Positions 50,223 to 59,619 are shown, counted from the stretch's first letter. The stretch is DNA of 64,000 nucleotides from Trichocoleus desertorum NBK24 (GCF_030409055.1 NZ_CP116619.1:1149628-1213627), one strand, 5' to 3'. A program made the numbers and translations. Notes: a model not told the origin generated them from the letters alone.

Positions 50223-51170
50223 ATGGCAAATCTCAAAATCATTCGCGATCGCATCCAGTCGGTCAAGAATACCAAAAAAATTACAGAAGCAATGCGCCTT
50301 GTGGCTGCGGCCAAAGTGCGTCGGGCTCAAGAGCAAGTGATTGCAACCCGCCCCTTTGCGGATCGTCTGGCACAGGTACTGTATGGACTCCAAACTCGCC
50401 TACGGTTTGAGGATGTAGACCTGCCTTTGTTGAGGAAGCGGGAAGTTCGGACTGTCGGTCTGTTGGTAATTTCTGGCGATCGCGGTCTCTGCGGCGCTTA
50501 TAACTCCAACGTCATCCGGCGAGCTGAAAATCGGGCCAAAGAGCTGAAAGCAGAAGGCTTGGATTACAAGTTCATCATGGTTGGCCGCAAATCCTTCCAG
50601 TACTTTCAGCGTCGAGATCAACCGATCAGCGCTAACTATACAGGTTTAGAGCAAGTCCCAACGGCTCAAGAGGCCTCCGAAATTGCAGACGAAATCCTGT
50701 CACTATTTTTGTCAGAAAGCGTCGATCGCATTGAGCTGGTTTACACCCGCTTTGTGTCCCTGATCAGCTCTCGGCCTGTAATTCAGACGCTGTTACCTCT
50801 TGATCCTCAAGGTTTAGAGACACCCGATGATGAAATCTTTCGGTTGACCACTCGCGGTGGACAGTTCCAGGTAGAGCGCTCCAAGGTTAGCTCTGAAGTC
50901 AAAGCGCTACCTCGCGACATGATCTTCGAGCAAGACCCAGTGCAGATTCTGGAAGCACTATTGCCGCTGTATCTGAATAATCAGTTGCTGCGGGCCTTGC
51001 AAGAATCGGCTGCGAGTGAGTTGGCAGCTCGAATGACTGCCATGAACAACGCCAGTGAGAACGCCAGTGAGCTAATTAGTGGCTTGACTTTGTCCTACAA
51101 CAAAGCGCGTCAGGCAGCCATCACTCAGGAGATTCTAGAAGTGGTAGGTGGAGCCGAAGCTCTCGGTTAA
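50223..51170 (+). CDS. atpG: ATP synthase subunit gamma
   Basis: The 315-residue central stalk subunit couples c-ring rotation to the beta sites. The N-terminal helix starts [21 protein letters not shown] and the C-terminal helix ends [15 protein letters not shown]. An insertion of about 35 residues (about 195-230) typical of photosynthetic organisms is present, without the two regulatory cysteines found in chloroplasts, as expected for cyanobacteria. It is last in the operon and followed by a strong terminator. Cyanobacterial literature often calls it atpC. Confidence 0.98.
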   Translation: MANLKIIRDRIQSVKNTKKITEAMRLVAAAKVRRAQEQVIATRPFADRLAQVLYGLQTRLRFEDVDLPLLRKREVRTVGLLVISGDRGLCGAYNSNVIRRAENRAKELKAEGLDYKFIMVGRKSFQYFQRRDQPISANYTGLEQVPTAQEASEIADEILSLFLSESVDRIELVYTRFVSLISSRPVIQTLLPLDPQGLETPDDEIFRLTTRGGQFQVERSKVSSEVKALPRDMIFEQDPVQILEALLPLYLNNQLLRALQESAASELAARMTAMNNASENASELISGLTLSYNKARQAAITQEILEVVGGAEALG

Positions 51171-51204
51171 ACCCTGAAAAACTTACTTGAGATCAATCTT
51201 GATC

Positions 51205-51235
51205 ATGCGTCTGAGCTATTTCAGGCGCATTTTTT
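51205..51235 (+). terminator. Intrinsic terminator of the atp operon
   Basis: ATGCGTCTGA (51205-51214) pairs with TCAGGCGCAT (51221-51230), ten pairs with one G-T, six-base loop, followed by TTTTT. It lies 34 bases after the gamma-subunit stop. Confidence 0.92.
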
Positions 51236-51337
51236 GTTGATTCAGCTCATGCTCCTGCGTGGCGCATCTCGTGAAACAATAAAAAAGAGCAAAGAAAAAG
51301 CTGTTGTCTTGGGGTTGTCGCCCTTCATTATCGTTTT

Positions 51338-51667
51338 ATGTCCCAAATCTACAAAGTTCAAATTCAGCACCAGGGCAACACCCATGTCTTAGAAGTGCCA
51401 GCCGATCGCACTGTCTTAGAGGTAGCGACAGAAGCGGGGGTAGAACTGCCCAGTTCTTGTAACGCTGGAGTCTGCACTACTTGTGCAGCACAGATTACCG
51501 AAGGTAAAGTGGAGCAGGGTGATGGCATGGGGATTAGTCAAGAGTTACAGCAACAAGGTTATGCACTTTTATGTGTGGCTTATCCTCGCTCTGACCTCAA
51601 GATTGAAACTGAAAAAGAAGACGTTGTATACCATCTGCAATTTGGACAATTTCAAGAGCGCAAATAA
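51338..51667 (+). CDS. [2Fe-2S] ferredoxin, plant type with C-terminal extension
   Basis: The 109-residue electron carrier ligates a [2Fe-2S] cluster through C41, C46, C49 and C79 (C-x4-C-x2-C-x29-C), with the usual S-S-C-N-A-G-V-C-T-T-C loop. Compared with photosynthetic PetF (about 97 residues), it has a longer end, D-V-V-Y-H-L-Q-F-G-Q-F-Q-E-R-K, and lacks the strongly acidic surface of PetF, so it is probably a specialised ferredoxin rather than the main acceptor of photosystem I. Partners are unknown. It is a single gene 103 bases behind the atp terminator. Confidence 0.92.
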   Translation: MSQIYKVQIQHQGNTHVLEVPADRTVLEVATEAGVELPSSCNAGVCTTCAAQITEGKVEQGDGMGISQELQQQGYALLCVAYPRSDLKIETEKEDVVYHLQFGQFQERK

Positions 51668-51785
51668 TCCCCTATTCTGAAATAAAAAGGCTTCGCTCAG
51701 AAGCAGCCAGTTGCTAACTTCTCCAAAGTTAACCGTACTCAGCAGCAATGTGGCATAAACTAATACAGCGTTGGAATCAGCAATT

Positions 51786-51989
51786 ATGACAACTCACTTT
51801 ATTACCGCTGAGATTGATCTACAAGAATGCCCAGTAACGATGCATCAAGCGATCGAGGCAGAACTACAAAAGCAGGGTCAACCTTTGCGTTGGGCAGTCA
51901 CCGATGTCAATGTGGAGCAACAAAAAGCCTATATTGATGCGATCGTAACCTCTGATGGCGTCACGTCTGAGCCTATAGCCACGGTTTGA
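51786..51989 (+). CDS. Small hypothetical protein, 67 aa, coupled to DUF3326 gene
   Basis: I do not recognise the family. The product has a strand-helix-strand-strand pattern (T-H-F-I-T-A-E-I-D-L; H-Q-A-I-E-A-E-L-Q; L-R-W-A-V-T-D-V-N; Q-K-A-Y-I-D-A-I-V-T), suggesting a small alpha/beta domain. The open frame begins at a TTG five codons earlier, but the ATG at 51786 begins a conserved-looking sequence. Its stop overlaps the start of the DUF3326 gene by four bases (TTGA), which strongly suggests both are translated together. Confidence 0.65.
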   Translation: MTTHFITAEIDLQECPVTMHQAIEAELQKQGQPLRWAVTDVNVEQQKAYIDAIVTSDGVTSEPIATV

Positions 51990-53053
51990 TTCAGCGACCT
52001 TACACCGTTCTATTAATTGTTCCAACCGGGATTGGGGCGGCGATCGGTGGCTATGCAGGAGATGCTTTGCCTGTGGCACGAGCGATCGCGCAAGTTGCAG
52101 ATTGCTTAATCACCCACCCCAATGTCTTAAATGGAGCGCAACTCTACTGGCCCTTACCCAATGCACTCTATGTCGAGGGGTATGGGCTAGATCAGTTTGC
52201 AGCAGGCCAATGGGGCTTGCGATCGGTGCATCAAAACCGAGTGGGCTTGGTGCTCGATCAAGGCATAGAACCAGAACTACGAGCGCGACAGCTACAGGCC
52301 GCAGATGCAACTCGCGCCACTCTAGGTTTGAACCTGACTGATTATGTCGTGACCGATGCCCCGCTAGGTGTGGAGTTACGCACTGCGGCTTCTGGCGCAA
52401 CTTGGGGTACGATTCAAAACCCTGATAGTTTGCTACGGGCGGTTGAAAAACTAATTACACAGGCCCAGGCCGAAGCGATCGCCGTAGTTGCTCGATTCCC
52501 AGATGATACAGGTAGCGAAGCGTTACAACAGTACCGTCATGGGCAGGGAGTTGATCCCTTAGCAGGCGCAGAAGCGGTGATCAGCCACTTGGTCGTCCGA
52601 ACCTTCCAAATTCCTTGCGCCCATGCCCCTGCTCTAGCCCCACTTCCTATCGATTTAGAAATCTCGCCGCGCTCTGCCGCCGAAGAACTAGGATATACCT
52701 TTCTGCCCTGCGTGTTGGCAGGACTCAGCCGCGCTCCTCAATTTGTTACTCAACCTCAAAATCGTATTAGTCACAGTAGCGAGTTGTGGTGCGATCGCGT
52801 GGATGCAGTCATCATTCCTGAAACAGCTTGTGGAGGCAGCGCTGTGTTTAGTTTCAGCCAGTCTCAGGCCCAAATTATTGCGGTGCGGGAGAATCAAACT
52901 AAAATGCGAGTGCCGCCCTCGCAATTGGGCATCAAAGCCATTCCAGTCAACTCTTATCTGGAAGCGCTTGGTGTGTTGGTAGCGCATCGAGCAGGAATTA
53001 GCCCTATTGCTCTTCAGCCCCACATCGCACGCATCCGTCACCTTTCTACCTGA
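51986..53053 (+). CDS. DUF3326 domain protein
   Basis: The 355-residue protein matches cyanobacterial DUF3326: a start with V-L-L-I-V-P-T-G-I-G-A-A-I-G-G-Y-A-G-D-A near 8-27, H-P-N-V-L-N-G near 44-50, and C-G-G-S-A-V-F near 275. The role of the family is not established; the glycine-rich first loop looks nucleotide- or cofactor-binding, which is inference. It appears to be soluble. The start is TTG, overlapping the stop of the 67-residue gene as TTGA; there is no ATG near the conserved beginning, so coupling probably sets its translation. Confidence 0.82.
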   Translation: MIQRPYTVLLIVPTGIGAAIGGYAGDALPVARAIAQVADCLITHPNVLNGAQLYWPLPNALYVEGYGLDQFAAGQWGLRSVHQNRVGLVLDQGIEPELRARQLQAADATRATLGLNLTDYVVTDAPLGVELRTAASGATWGTIQNPDSLLRAVEKLITQAQAEAIAVVARFPDDTGSEALQQYRHGQGVDPLAGAEAVISHLVVRTFQIPCAHAPALAPLPIDLEISPRSAAEELGYTFLPCVLAGLSRAPQFVTQPQNRISHSSELWCDRVDAVIIPETACGGSAVFSFSQSQAQIIAVRENQTKMRVPPSQLGIKAIPVNSYLEALGVLVAHRAGISPIALQPHIARIRHLST

Positions 53054-53183
53054 GGTTTGAGCTGACAAAGTGTGGCTTAATTTAGGTTTTAGTTAAGCTG
53101 TAATGTACAGATTATTTATAGTCTTAAATTTATAGCCCCTGTCAGCGTAGAAGTGACTTGTAACTTAGCATTCCCTCAGTTTT

Positions 53184-53792
53184 GTGGCAAATCAGCTCCC
53201 CCAAACTCCCGAAACCGAAACCCTGACCCGCGTGCAAGTCTTAATTGCAATGGGTGTCACAGCTCTATTTCTGCTGCTGATCGCCAAGATTTGGCAGAGA
53301 GTTGGGGCAATCCCACTTCTACCGCTCAATTGGATGGGAAACTCGCTCTTGCTAGGGGTGGGACTTGGTTTAGGCATTTCTACAACCAGCGCCATCATTT
53401 ATCGCTTCTGGCCTGCTTATCGACAAAGCGCCAATCTTTATCTAGAACTCGTCCTTAAACCCTTGACCTGGCCCGATTTAGTTTGGTTAGGTCTGTTACC
53501 TGGGTTAAGCGAAGAATTGCTGTTTCGTGGCGTAATGCTACCCGCATTAGGATTTAACCTGACGGGAGTGGCTATCTCCAGCTTATGTTTTGGGGCACTA
53601 CATCTGAGTAGTCCTAAGCATTGGCCCTATATGGTCTGGGCCATGACAATTGGGGTGGTATTAGGACTCAGTGCCTTGATTACAGGGAATTTGCTTGTGC
53701 CTTTAGCGGCTCATGTTGTCACTAATTTAATTTCTGGCTGTGTCTGGAAGTGGCACAGTGAGAGGAAAAATTCAAAATCTGAGTCCGGCTAA
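53184..53792 (+). CDS. CPBP-family intramembrane metalloprotease
   Basis: The 202-residue membrane protein of the Abi/CAAX-protease type has the three metal-site motifs: E-E-L-L-F-R in L-S-E-E-L-L-F-R-G (about 112-120), F-G-A-L-H (about 136-140) and H-V-V-T-N near the last helix (about 178-182). About six hydrophobic segments surround them. It starts with GTG. Family members cleave prenylated or membrane peptides; in cyanobacteria targets are mostly unknown. Its 3' end overlaps the end of a small convergent gene by 21 bases. Confidence 0.9.
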   Translation: MANQLPQTPETETLTRVQVLIAMGVTALFLLLIAKIWQRVGAIPLLPLNWMGNSLLLGVGLGLGISTTSAIIYRFWPAYRQSANLYLELVLKPLTWPDLVWLGLLPGLSEELLFRGVMLPALGFNLTGVAISSLCFGALHLSSPKHWPYMVWAMTIGVVLGLSALITGNLLVPLAAHVVTNLISGCVWKWHSERKNSKSESG

Positions 53793-54017
53793 ACCGCTAG
53801 CACTTTGCCGGTGAATGCAACCATCTGCGATCGCATCGCGCAAAATGGCTAACAAAGACCAATCGCGATCGCTCAGGCCACCTTGCTGGATCAAATAATG
53901 AATTTGAGTTTCAGCGGCAGGAGAGAGGAGCCCAGACGAGAGCGCGTTACGAACAAAAAATTCAACGCTATCGGTGCTCAAACTGTTATCAGTGGCGCTG
54001 GTTAAATTCAACATCAT
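53772..54017 (-). CDS. Small hypothetical protein, 81 aa
   Basis: A hydrophilic, mostly helical protein with S-V-E-F-F-V-R-N-A-L-S-S-G-L-L, E-T-Q-I-H-Y-L-I-Q-Q-G and D-W-S-L-L-A-I-L-R-D-A-I-A-D-G-C-I. It resembles small conserved hypothetical proteins of cyanobacteria, but I cannot name a family. ATG at 54017 or, one codon later, 54014. No Shine-Dalgarno is obvious. It converges on the CPBP protease gene with a 21-base overlap at the stops. Confidence 0.55.
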   Translation of the reverse strand: MMLNLTSATDNSLSTDSVEFFVRNALSSGLLSPAAETQIHYLIQQGGLSDRDWSLLAILRDAIADGCIHRQSASGLAGLRF

Positions 54018-54333
54018 TATTTAATTAAGCGGGAACCGAGCAGACGGAACATGAATTTAGCTTCACTTCTACTTCTATAGATTCCCGAATTCTTCCCTAA
54101 TTCCGCACCATACAAACGGGGGATTTTGCAGGAAGGATGAAACATGAAGGATGAGGGATGAAAAGGGAGTGAGGGTCGAATGAAACTGTACTTTGTGCCG
54201 TTCCGTGAAAGTTTATTTTGATCCTGACTCCTAGCTTTTGGCTCCTGGCTTCTGACTCCTAATCTCCTTTTCCTTTTCCTCCCTCCTCTTTTATTCTTTT
54301 TTTGCTCCTGGCTCTTTTCCTCCTTCATCCTTC
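54018..54333. other. Low-complexity intergenic region
   Basis: Degenerate purine/pyrimidine-biased repeats such as GGATGA and (G/C)CTCCTGGCTTCTGACTCCTA variants fill 54130-54330. An open frame on the reverse strand crosses it but encodes only basic low-complexity sequence, so I do not call it a gene. Confidence 0.6.
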
Positions 54334-54362
54334 AAAAAAAGCCCCTCCTAGTTAGGAGAGGC
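54334..54362 (-). terminator. Intrinsic terminator of the eight-repeat protein gene
   Basis: On the reverse strand GCCTCTCCT pairs with AGGAGGGGC (one T-G pair) around a four-base loop, followed by TTTTTTT (complement of 54334-54340). It lies 37 bases after the stop. Confidence 0.88.
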
Positions 54363-54398
54363 ATAGTCTGGAGTGAAAAAAGAGAGAAAGTTGATGAG

Positions 54399-57300
54399 TT
54401 AACCGACGGCGAGTGCACCAGCAACGGCAGAGGCCAAGGCTGAAACAGCAGCGGTACCAAATAACCACCAAGCAGCGCTAGCAGCCGCTTTACGGGTTTC
54501 TTCGGCTTGATGCTGCGCCTGTCGTTTCATATCTTCTAGACGACGCTGAGCTTCGTGTTGGATGCGCTCAGCCCGTTGGAGGACGCTATTTCTGGCTCCT
54601 TCAATCTGGTCAACGATGCGGTTGGCATCTGCTTCCGAGATGTCTTCGCGGGAACTGAGCAGTGCCACCAAGGTACCGCGATCGAACTGGCCCAGACGAG
54701 ACCGTAAGGCATCAAATCCGGCTTGAGGATCATCAAACACGGTGCGTAAATCGCGCTTGATGCCTTCGTAGTTCAGCTCTGGGCGATCCAACGAGTTCAA
54801 GTAATTGCGGATACGGGCAAAGATACCGTCGATCACCGACTGAATCTGGTTCTGAACGTTCTGGATTTGCGCTTGCACTTGCTCCCGGACGGAAAGAACT
54901 TGATCCACGATGCGGTTGGCCTCTGCCTCTGTCATGTCAGAGCGCTGAGACAACAGAGCCACAATGGTCGAGCGATCCACGTGGGAGAGGCGATCGCCCA
55001 AGTTACCTAAACCAGCCCGTGGGTCACGGAGTAGCAACTGCAAATCGCGTTTAATGCCGTCTGGATTTAGTTCTTCTTTATCGGTGTTGCGTAGATAGTT
55101 TTGCAGATTGGCTTGGAAATCCCGGACTTGCTCCTGGGTTCGTGCTGCCAAGCGACGCGGGGCTCTCACAATGCTCCGGATCGCCTCTTGCATCTGATCC
55201 ACAACACGGTTAGCTTGCTCTTCGGTCATATCTTGACGCTGGCTAAGCAACCGCACTAGCGTTTCCCGATCGACTTGAGACAAGCGTCTTCTCAGAGCCA
55301 AAGTCCCCTCTTTAGGGTCATTTAGCAGCGTTTGCAAGTCGCGCTGGATACCGACTGGATCGAGTTCTTGCAAGTTGGTACTCCGCAAGTAGTCAGCGAT
55401 CGCAGTGGTAGTTTTGTCGTATTGCTCTTTGGTCTTGTCTACAGCAATCTGGGGTGCATGGGTCAGGTTGTACCAGTTGCTTTCGACTTGGTCAAAGATC
55501 TGGCTAGCTTCTTCTTCGCTAACATCAGGACGCTGAGCTAACAATTTGACAAAGGTATCGCGATCGACTGCCGAGAAGCGCCAACGCAAGGCTCTAAATC
55601 CAGCTTGGGGATCATCGAGCAAGGTTTGCAGATCGCGCTTGATACCTTCGGGGTTCAGTTCAGAACGGCCCGTATTTTGCAGGTAAGACTCTAGGCGTTG
55701 CCGTAACTCAGTCGCTTTTGATTGCGCTTGGTCTTGGACAGACTGTGCTGAACCTAAAACGCGATCGCGGGTGCTTTCCAGTTGGCTAACAATGCGATCG
55801 GCTTCTTCTTGGCTGAGGTCTTGGCGCTGAGCGAGTAACTGCACTAAGGTATCGTGATCAAAATGGCTCAGGCGATCGCGCAGTTCTTCAGAACCCGCTT
55901 CCGGATCTTCGAGTAAGGTCTGGAAGTCTCGCTCAATGCCTTCAGGGCTAAGTTCAGCTTTGTCCGTGGAGCGCAGATAATTCTCAACTCGGCTGCGGAG
56001 ATCTTGCGATTCTTCCTGGTCGGCTGCCAGCGTAACCGTAGCCAGAATTTCCTGACGAATCCCTTCCAGTTGGTCAGCAATGTCTCCAACTCTAGCGGGG
56101 GAGAGATCACCGCGCTGTGTGAGTAAATCCACAAAGTAGCTGCGGTTAAATTGCTCTAGTTGCCGCTTCACCGCATTGGGGTCAGCTTCTGGATCGTGGA
56201 GGACGTTGCGGAATTCGTACTTAATTGTTTCTCGGTTCAGATGCCAAGCATAAGAATTGAGCACGTAGTTTTCGATATCAGCCCGGATGGGGTTAAAGGG
56301 TACGGGAGCTTTATCAGCGACTTGGCTACCCACTTTGTTGGCTTGCTCTCCCAACTTGTCTTTGAAACCTTGCAACTGACCCATCACCTTTTCCACATCT
56401 AAATCGGAAAGGTCAGTGCGGCCCAAGACCGTACCAGTAAGAGCGGTCATGCCTAACTGAGTGGCTCGCTCGATCAAACCAGGCGTTTGCTGTTGTTGAC
56501 TCCCGCCTTGGTTGGAACGGCGAACTTCAGCAATCAGTTGGTCTAGTTTGCTGCTCAGGTCATTGGAGCGCAAGTTTTCTGGCCGAGCTGAAGACAGATA
56601 GTCCCGTAATTGCCCCATCAGGTCTTGCTGCCCTTGTTGGCTCAGGACTTGCTGCCATACACCTTCCAACTGATCTACGATCCGGTTGATGTCGCGCTTG
56701 GAGAGATCGGTACGGCTGCTAACTAAATTGACAAAGGTTTGCCGATCGATGTGGCTGAGGCGATCGCGGAGAGATTCTCCCACACCACCCGCACTCTGAG
56801 CTAAAGACTTTAACTCTGGGGTATTCACCAAGTTTTCGAACTCGCCCCGAATCCGCGAAATATCCAACTCAGTTGGCTTCAAACGATCGAGATAGTCTTC
56901 AATGCTTTCACGAATACTAACTGGGTCCATGCCTACGGTGAATTCCCGGCGCACGGCTGCGGCTGCGGCTTCTGCGGTTGCCACCACTTGGTCGCTGGCA
57001 GATTTACCTGCGATCGCGGCAGTTGCAGTACCGAGAACGGCTTGAAACCCTGAAGTAGCCGTGTTCACCACTGAACCGATTAGGGAACCAACTGTGGTAG
57101 AACTGACCCACACCAACAGGGTGAAGTAAGCCCCCCAAATCACCAAGCCCACGATCGCGCCTAGGACAGCGCTTTCAATCAAGCTCAGCTTAACAGCGAG
57201 TAAGCAAGCAACGAACAGAGCAATAGTAACCGTCACCAACGTCCACAGCCCTAGAGCCGTACCAACCTTGCGGATCGTACCACCCAGGCTACCTGAGTCT

Positions 57301-57560
57301 TTATGGCTAGAGTTGCTGGAGTGGTGGTCGTCAGACTGGTGCCCTAAATAAGAAATTCCGGCGGCGACAGAAAGATTGGTTAAAACTAATTGAATGGCAA
57401 AAGCTAGGACTAGCCCTGCGATCAAAGCTACAAAAAATTGGGGGCCTGAAAAGACAAGTGCAGCTTCCTCGGCAGTGGTAACTCCTCCACCCACGGGCAC
57501 TTGTGCGATCCAGAATTGCCCCTGGAATAATTCCCGTGCAATTCCTATATTGTGAAACAT
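54399..57560 (-). CDS. Large membrane protein with eight helical repeats of about 95 residues
   Basis: The 1053-residue protein has membrane segments near the N-terminus (about 30-60, 105-130, 132-160, with a His/Ser-rich loop near 77-87), a long hydrophilic body (about 215-1015) and a last hydrophobic segment of about 25 residues at the end (A-A-W-W-L-F-G-T-A-A-V-S-A-L-A). The body holds eight tandem units; units 4-8 share Y-L-R-x-T, E-L-x-P-x-G-I-x-R-D-x-Q-x-L-L-x-D-P, D-R-x-T-x-V-x-L-L-x-Q-R-x-D and A-x-R-I-V-D-Q-x-E, while units 1-3 are diverged. I do not recognise a named domain. It is monocistronic with a strong terminator. It could be a membrane-tethered scaffold or curvature protein, but that is only inference. 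Confidence 0.75.
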   Translation of the reverse strand: MFHNIGIARELFQGQFWIAQVPVGGGVTTAEEAALVFSGPQFFVALIAGLVLAFAIQLVLTNLSVAAGISYLGHQSDDHHSSNSSHKDSGSLGGTIRKVGTALGLWTLVTVTIALFVACLLAVKLSLIESAVLGAIVGLVIWGAYFTLLVWVSSTTVGSLIGSVVNTATSGFQAVLGTATAAIAGKSASDQVVATAEAAAAAVRREFTVGMDPVSIRESIEDYLDRLKPTELDISRIRGEFENLVNTPELKSLAQSAGGVGESLRDRLSHIDRQTFVNLVSSRTDLSKRDINRIVDQLEGVWQQVLSQQGQQDLMGQLRDYLSSARPENLRSNDLSSKLDQLIAEVRRSNQGGSQQQQTPGLIERATQLGMTALTGTVLGRTDLSDLDVEKVMGQLQGFKDKLGEQANKVGSQVADKAPVPFNPIRADIENYVLNSYAWHLNRETIKYEFRNVLHDPEADPNAVKRQLEQFNRSYFVDLLTQRGDLSPARVGDIADQLEGIRQEILATVTLAADQEESQDLRSRVENYLRSTDKAELSPEGIERDFQTLLEDPEAGSEELRDRLSHFDHDTLVQLLAQRQDLSQEEADRIVSQLESTRDRVLGSAQSVQDQAQSKATELRQRLESYLQNTGRSELNPEGIKRDLQTLLDDPQAGFRALRWRFSAVDRDTFVKLLAQRPDVSEEEASQIFDQVESNWYNLTHAPQIAVDKTKEQYDKTTTAIADYLRSTNLQELDPVGIQRDLQTLLNDPKEGTLALRRRLSQVDRETLVRLLSQRQDMTEEQANRVVDQMQEAIRSIVRAPRRLAARTQEQVRDFQANLQNYLRNTDKEELNPDGIKRDLQLLLRDPRAGLGNLGDRLSHVDRSTIVALLSQRSDMTEAEANRIVDQVLSVREQVQAQIQNVQNQIQSVIDGIFARIRNYLNSLDRPELNYEGIKRDLRTVFDDPQAGFDALRSRLGQFDRGTLVALLSSREDISEADANRIVDQIEGARNSVLQRAERIQHEAQRRLEDMKRQAQHQAEETRKAAASAAWWLFGTAAVSALASAVAGALAVG

Positions 57561-57823
57561 GATTTTCCCTCGTTAAGGCTAAGATCCGCGCAAATCTGAG
57601 CTTGCATGCATCCCAGCGCTATATTTCTGCAAAACTAATAACCCTCACGCTCAGAATCTCTGACTCAGAGGGTATAAAGCATCTCTCCCAAGTCTGAAAT
57701 GAACTCTATAGAGAGTTGAAGTTATACAGGATGGGCTACTAAAGGTGTAATTCTTACGCCAGACCCATCAGGGGATCAAAATTTGCTTGAGTCCAAGGTG
57801 TTGCTGCTTACTTAACTGGAGCG

Positions 57824-58549
57824 TCACGAAACCTTCTGACTCGCTGCGGTCGAAAAAAATGTGGTGGGTGCCATCCCTGCCTTCTGGGCTGCCGCTAGAG
57901 CGATCGCCGGAGGAAAAATTCGATGTTCTTGCACTTGAATCCGAGCTTGCAGCATCTCTGGAGTATCTTCGGCTAAGATAGGCACCGCTGCTTGCATCAC
58001 AATCGGGCCACTATCCACTTCTAAATGCACGTAATGCACAGTACAGCCAGAGATCTTTACCCCTGCCTGTAACGCTTGTTCTACCGCGCGAATGCCCGGA
58101 AAACTGGGCAATAAGCTGGGATGAATGTTCAGCATTTGGTCGGGGAAGGCGTCAATTAGCACTTGCGTCACCCGCCGCATCCAACCCGCCATAATCACCC
58201 ATTCCACACCATGCTGCTTCAAAGTATCCGCAATTTGGCGATCGAGGTCTTCGCGAGACGAAAAGGTGCGGTGATCTAACAAAACACAGGGAGTGCCCCA
58301 ACCCTCTGCCCGCTCTAATGCCTTGGCATTGGGATTATTACAGATCAAAACTTGAATAGTGGCATTGAGCTGCCCATCCGCAATAGCTTGAGCGATCGCC
58401 TCAAAGTTGCTACCGGAACCCGAAGCCATCACACCTAGCTTTAAAGGAGCCGCCGCAGGGATAGTGGATGGAGAAGCAACGAGAATCGGTGAAATGAGGC
58501 TAGGGGTAGAATCCAGACTGGAAGCAGGCACCACAGAGTGAGAAGTCAT
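57824..58549 (-). CDS. purN: Phosphoribosylglycinamide formyltransferase
   Basis: The enzyme formylates GAR with 10-formyl-tetrahydrofolate in purine synthesis. The 241-residue protein has an N-terminal extension of about 36 residues (Ser/Pro-rich) before the phosphate loop G-V-M-A-S-G-S-G-S-N (about 39-48). The catalytic triad is N141, H143 and D179, in L-N-I-H-P-S-L-L-P-S-F-P-G and E-V-D-S-G-P-I. The extension is tolerated in cyanobacterial members; no in-frame ATG close to the conserved start offers a shorter form. It is a single gene, diverging from the ABC permease. Confidence 0.95.
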   Translation of the reverse strand: MTSHSVVPASSLDSTPSLISPILVASPSTIPAAAPLKLGVMASGSGSNFEAIAQAIADGQLNATIQVLICNNPNAKALERAEGWGTPCVLLDHRTFSSREDLDRQIADTLKQHGVEWVIMAGWMRRVTQVLIDAFPDQMLNIHPSLLPSFPGIRAVEQALQAGVKISGCTVHYVHLEVDSGPIVMQAAVPILAEDTPEMLQARIQVQEHRIFPPAIALAAAQKAGMAPTTFFSTAASQKVS

Positions 58550-58662
58550 GAAATCAGGAAGGATCGCTCAAAAATTGCGCTAGCGTAGTCGCTGACTGAG
58601 CGCTAGTCTCAGAATTGTAACAGCAGAGCCCTTCATCCCACGCTCGTCAGTAGAAACTTGCT

Positions 58663-59574
58663 ATGTCTCTGTGGTCATTTCGTCGCCAATCTCATCGTGA
58701 CCGCCCTCCTAGACCTGAAGGAAATCAGGAAAGTGCGATCGCTGCTTGGTTGTTCTTAGCACCTGCGTTATTGCTCCTCAGCATCTTTGTGCTAGGGCCA
58801 ATTGTTTATTTAATCTATCTCAGTTTTACAGCAGGGAGTTTTACTCGCACTGGTCCTCATTGGATTGGTTTCAGCAACTATTGGCGCTTGTTCCTCAACC
58901 CAGATTTTTGGCAAGTTTTAGGAAATACCCTCTACTTCACGATAGCCACGGTGATTCCTAGCCTCGTCATCTCTTTGGGATTAGCAGTGCTACTCAATCG
59001 CGCCTTTGCTTTACAAGGACTGTTCCGGGCTGCTTATTTCATTCCTTCCATTACTTCGTTGGTGGCGGTGGGGCTAGGGTTCCGGTGGCTGTTTCAAACG
59101 GAAGGCCCGATCAATACTTTGCTAGGAGCGATCGGGCTAGAACCGATCGCTTGGCTGGGCAGTACGACTTGGGCCATGCCTGTACTGATTTTATTGAGTA
59201 TCTGGAAGCAGCTCGGCTTTAATATGGTGGTGTTTTTGGCAGGGTTGCAAACTATTCCAGTCAGTCGCTATGAAGCGGCAGAACTGGACGGGGCTGATGC
59301 TTGGCAACAGTTTTGGCATATCACGCTACCCGGATTGCAACCTACACTAGTGTTTGCCGCCATCACCACAGTGATCTTCACGCTACGGAGTTTCGAGCAG
59401 GTGTATGTGATCACGGAAGGTGGGCCACTCAACTCCACCAACTTGTTGGTTTATTACATTTATGAGCAAGCGTTTGCTCAATTTGATTTTGGCTATGCCG
59501 CCGCCGCCGCTACGGTTCTGTTAGGAGCAACCTTAGTGTTGGTTTATTTGCAGTTGCAAACTTGGAGCGAATAG
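58663..59574 (+). CDS. Sugar ABC transporter permease (MalF/UgpA type), orphan
   Basis: The 303-residue inner-membrane permease has six hydrophobic segments and the EAA loop E-A-A-E-L-D-G-A-D-A-W-Q-Q-F-W-H-I-T-L-P near 206-225 that contacts the ATPase. The N-terminus begins with a charged segment and A-W-L-F-L-A-P-A-L-L-L-L-S-I-F, typical of this family. Normally a second permease (MalG/UgpE type) and a binding protein follow, but here the next gene is a DUF981 protein, so the partners must be encoded elsewhere. The substrate is probably a sugar or glycerol phosphate; it is not determinable. Confidence 0.88.
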   Translation: MSLWSFRRQSHRDRPPRPEGNQESAIAAWLFLAPALLLLSIFVLGPIVYLIYLSFTAGSFTRTGPHWIGFSNYWRLFLNPDFWQVLGNTLYFTIATVIPSLVISLGLAVLLNRAFALQGLFRAAYFIPSITSLVAVGLGFRWLFQTEGPINTLLGAIGLEPIAWLGSTTWAMPVLILLSIWKQLGFNMVVFLAGLQTIPVSRYEAAELDGADAWQQFWHITLPGLQPTLVFAAITTVIFTLRSFEQVYVITEGGPLNSTNLLVYYIYEQAFAQFDFGYAAAAATVLLGATLVLVYLQLQTWSE

Positions 59575-59604
59575 CGGGATTGCTTACAATCGACCCATCT
59601 CTAC

Positions 59605-59610
59605 AGGAGG
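59605..59610 (+). promoter_or_regulatory. Strong ribosome binding site that fixes a TTG start
   Basis: AGGAGG lies nine bases ahead of TTG 59620 and far (30 bases) from the first ATG (59641), so the DUF981 protein is taken to begin at TTG. Confidence 0.8.
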
Positions 59611-59619
59611 CACCACATC

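Noticed and set aside
54017-54328. Reverse-strand frame of 103 codons
   Set aside because: Encodes basic low-complexity sequence from degenerate intergenic repeats.
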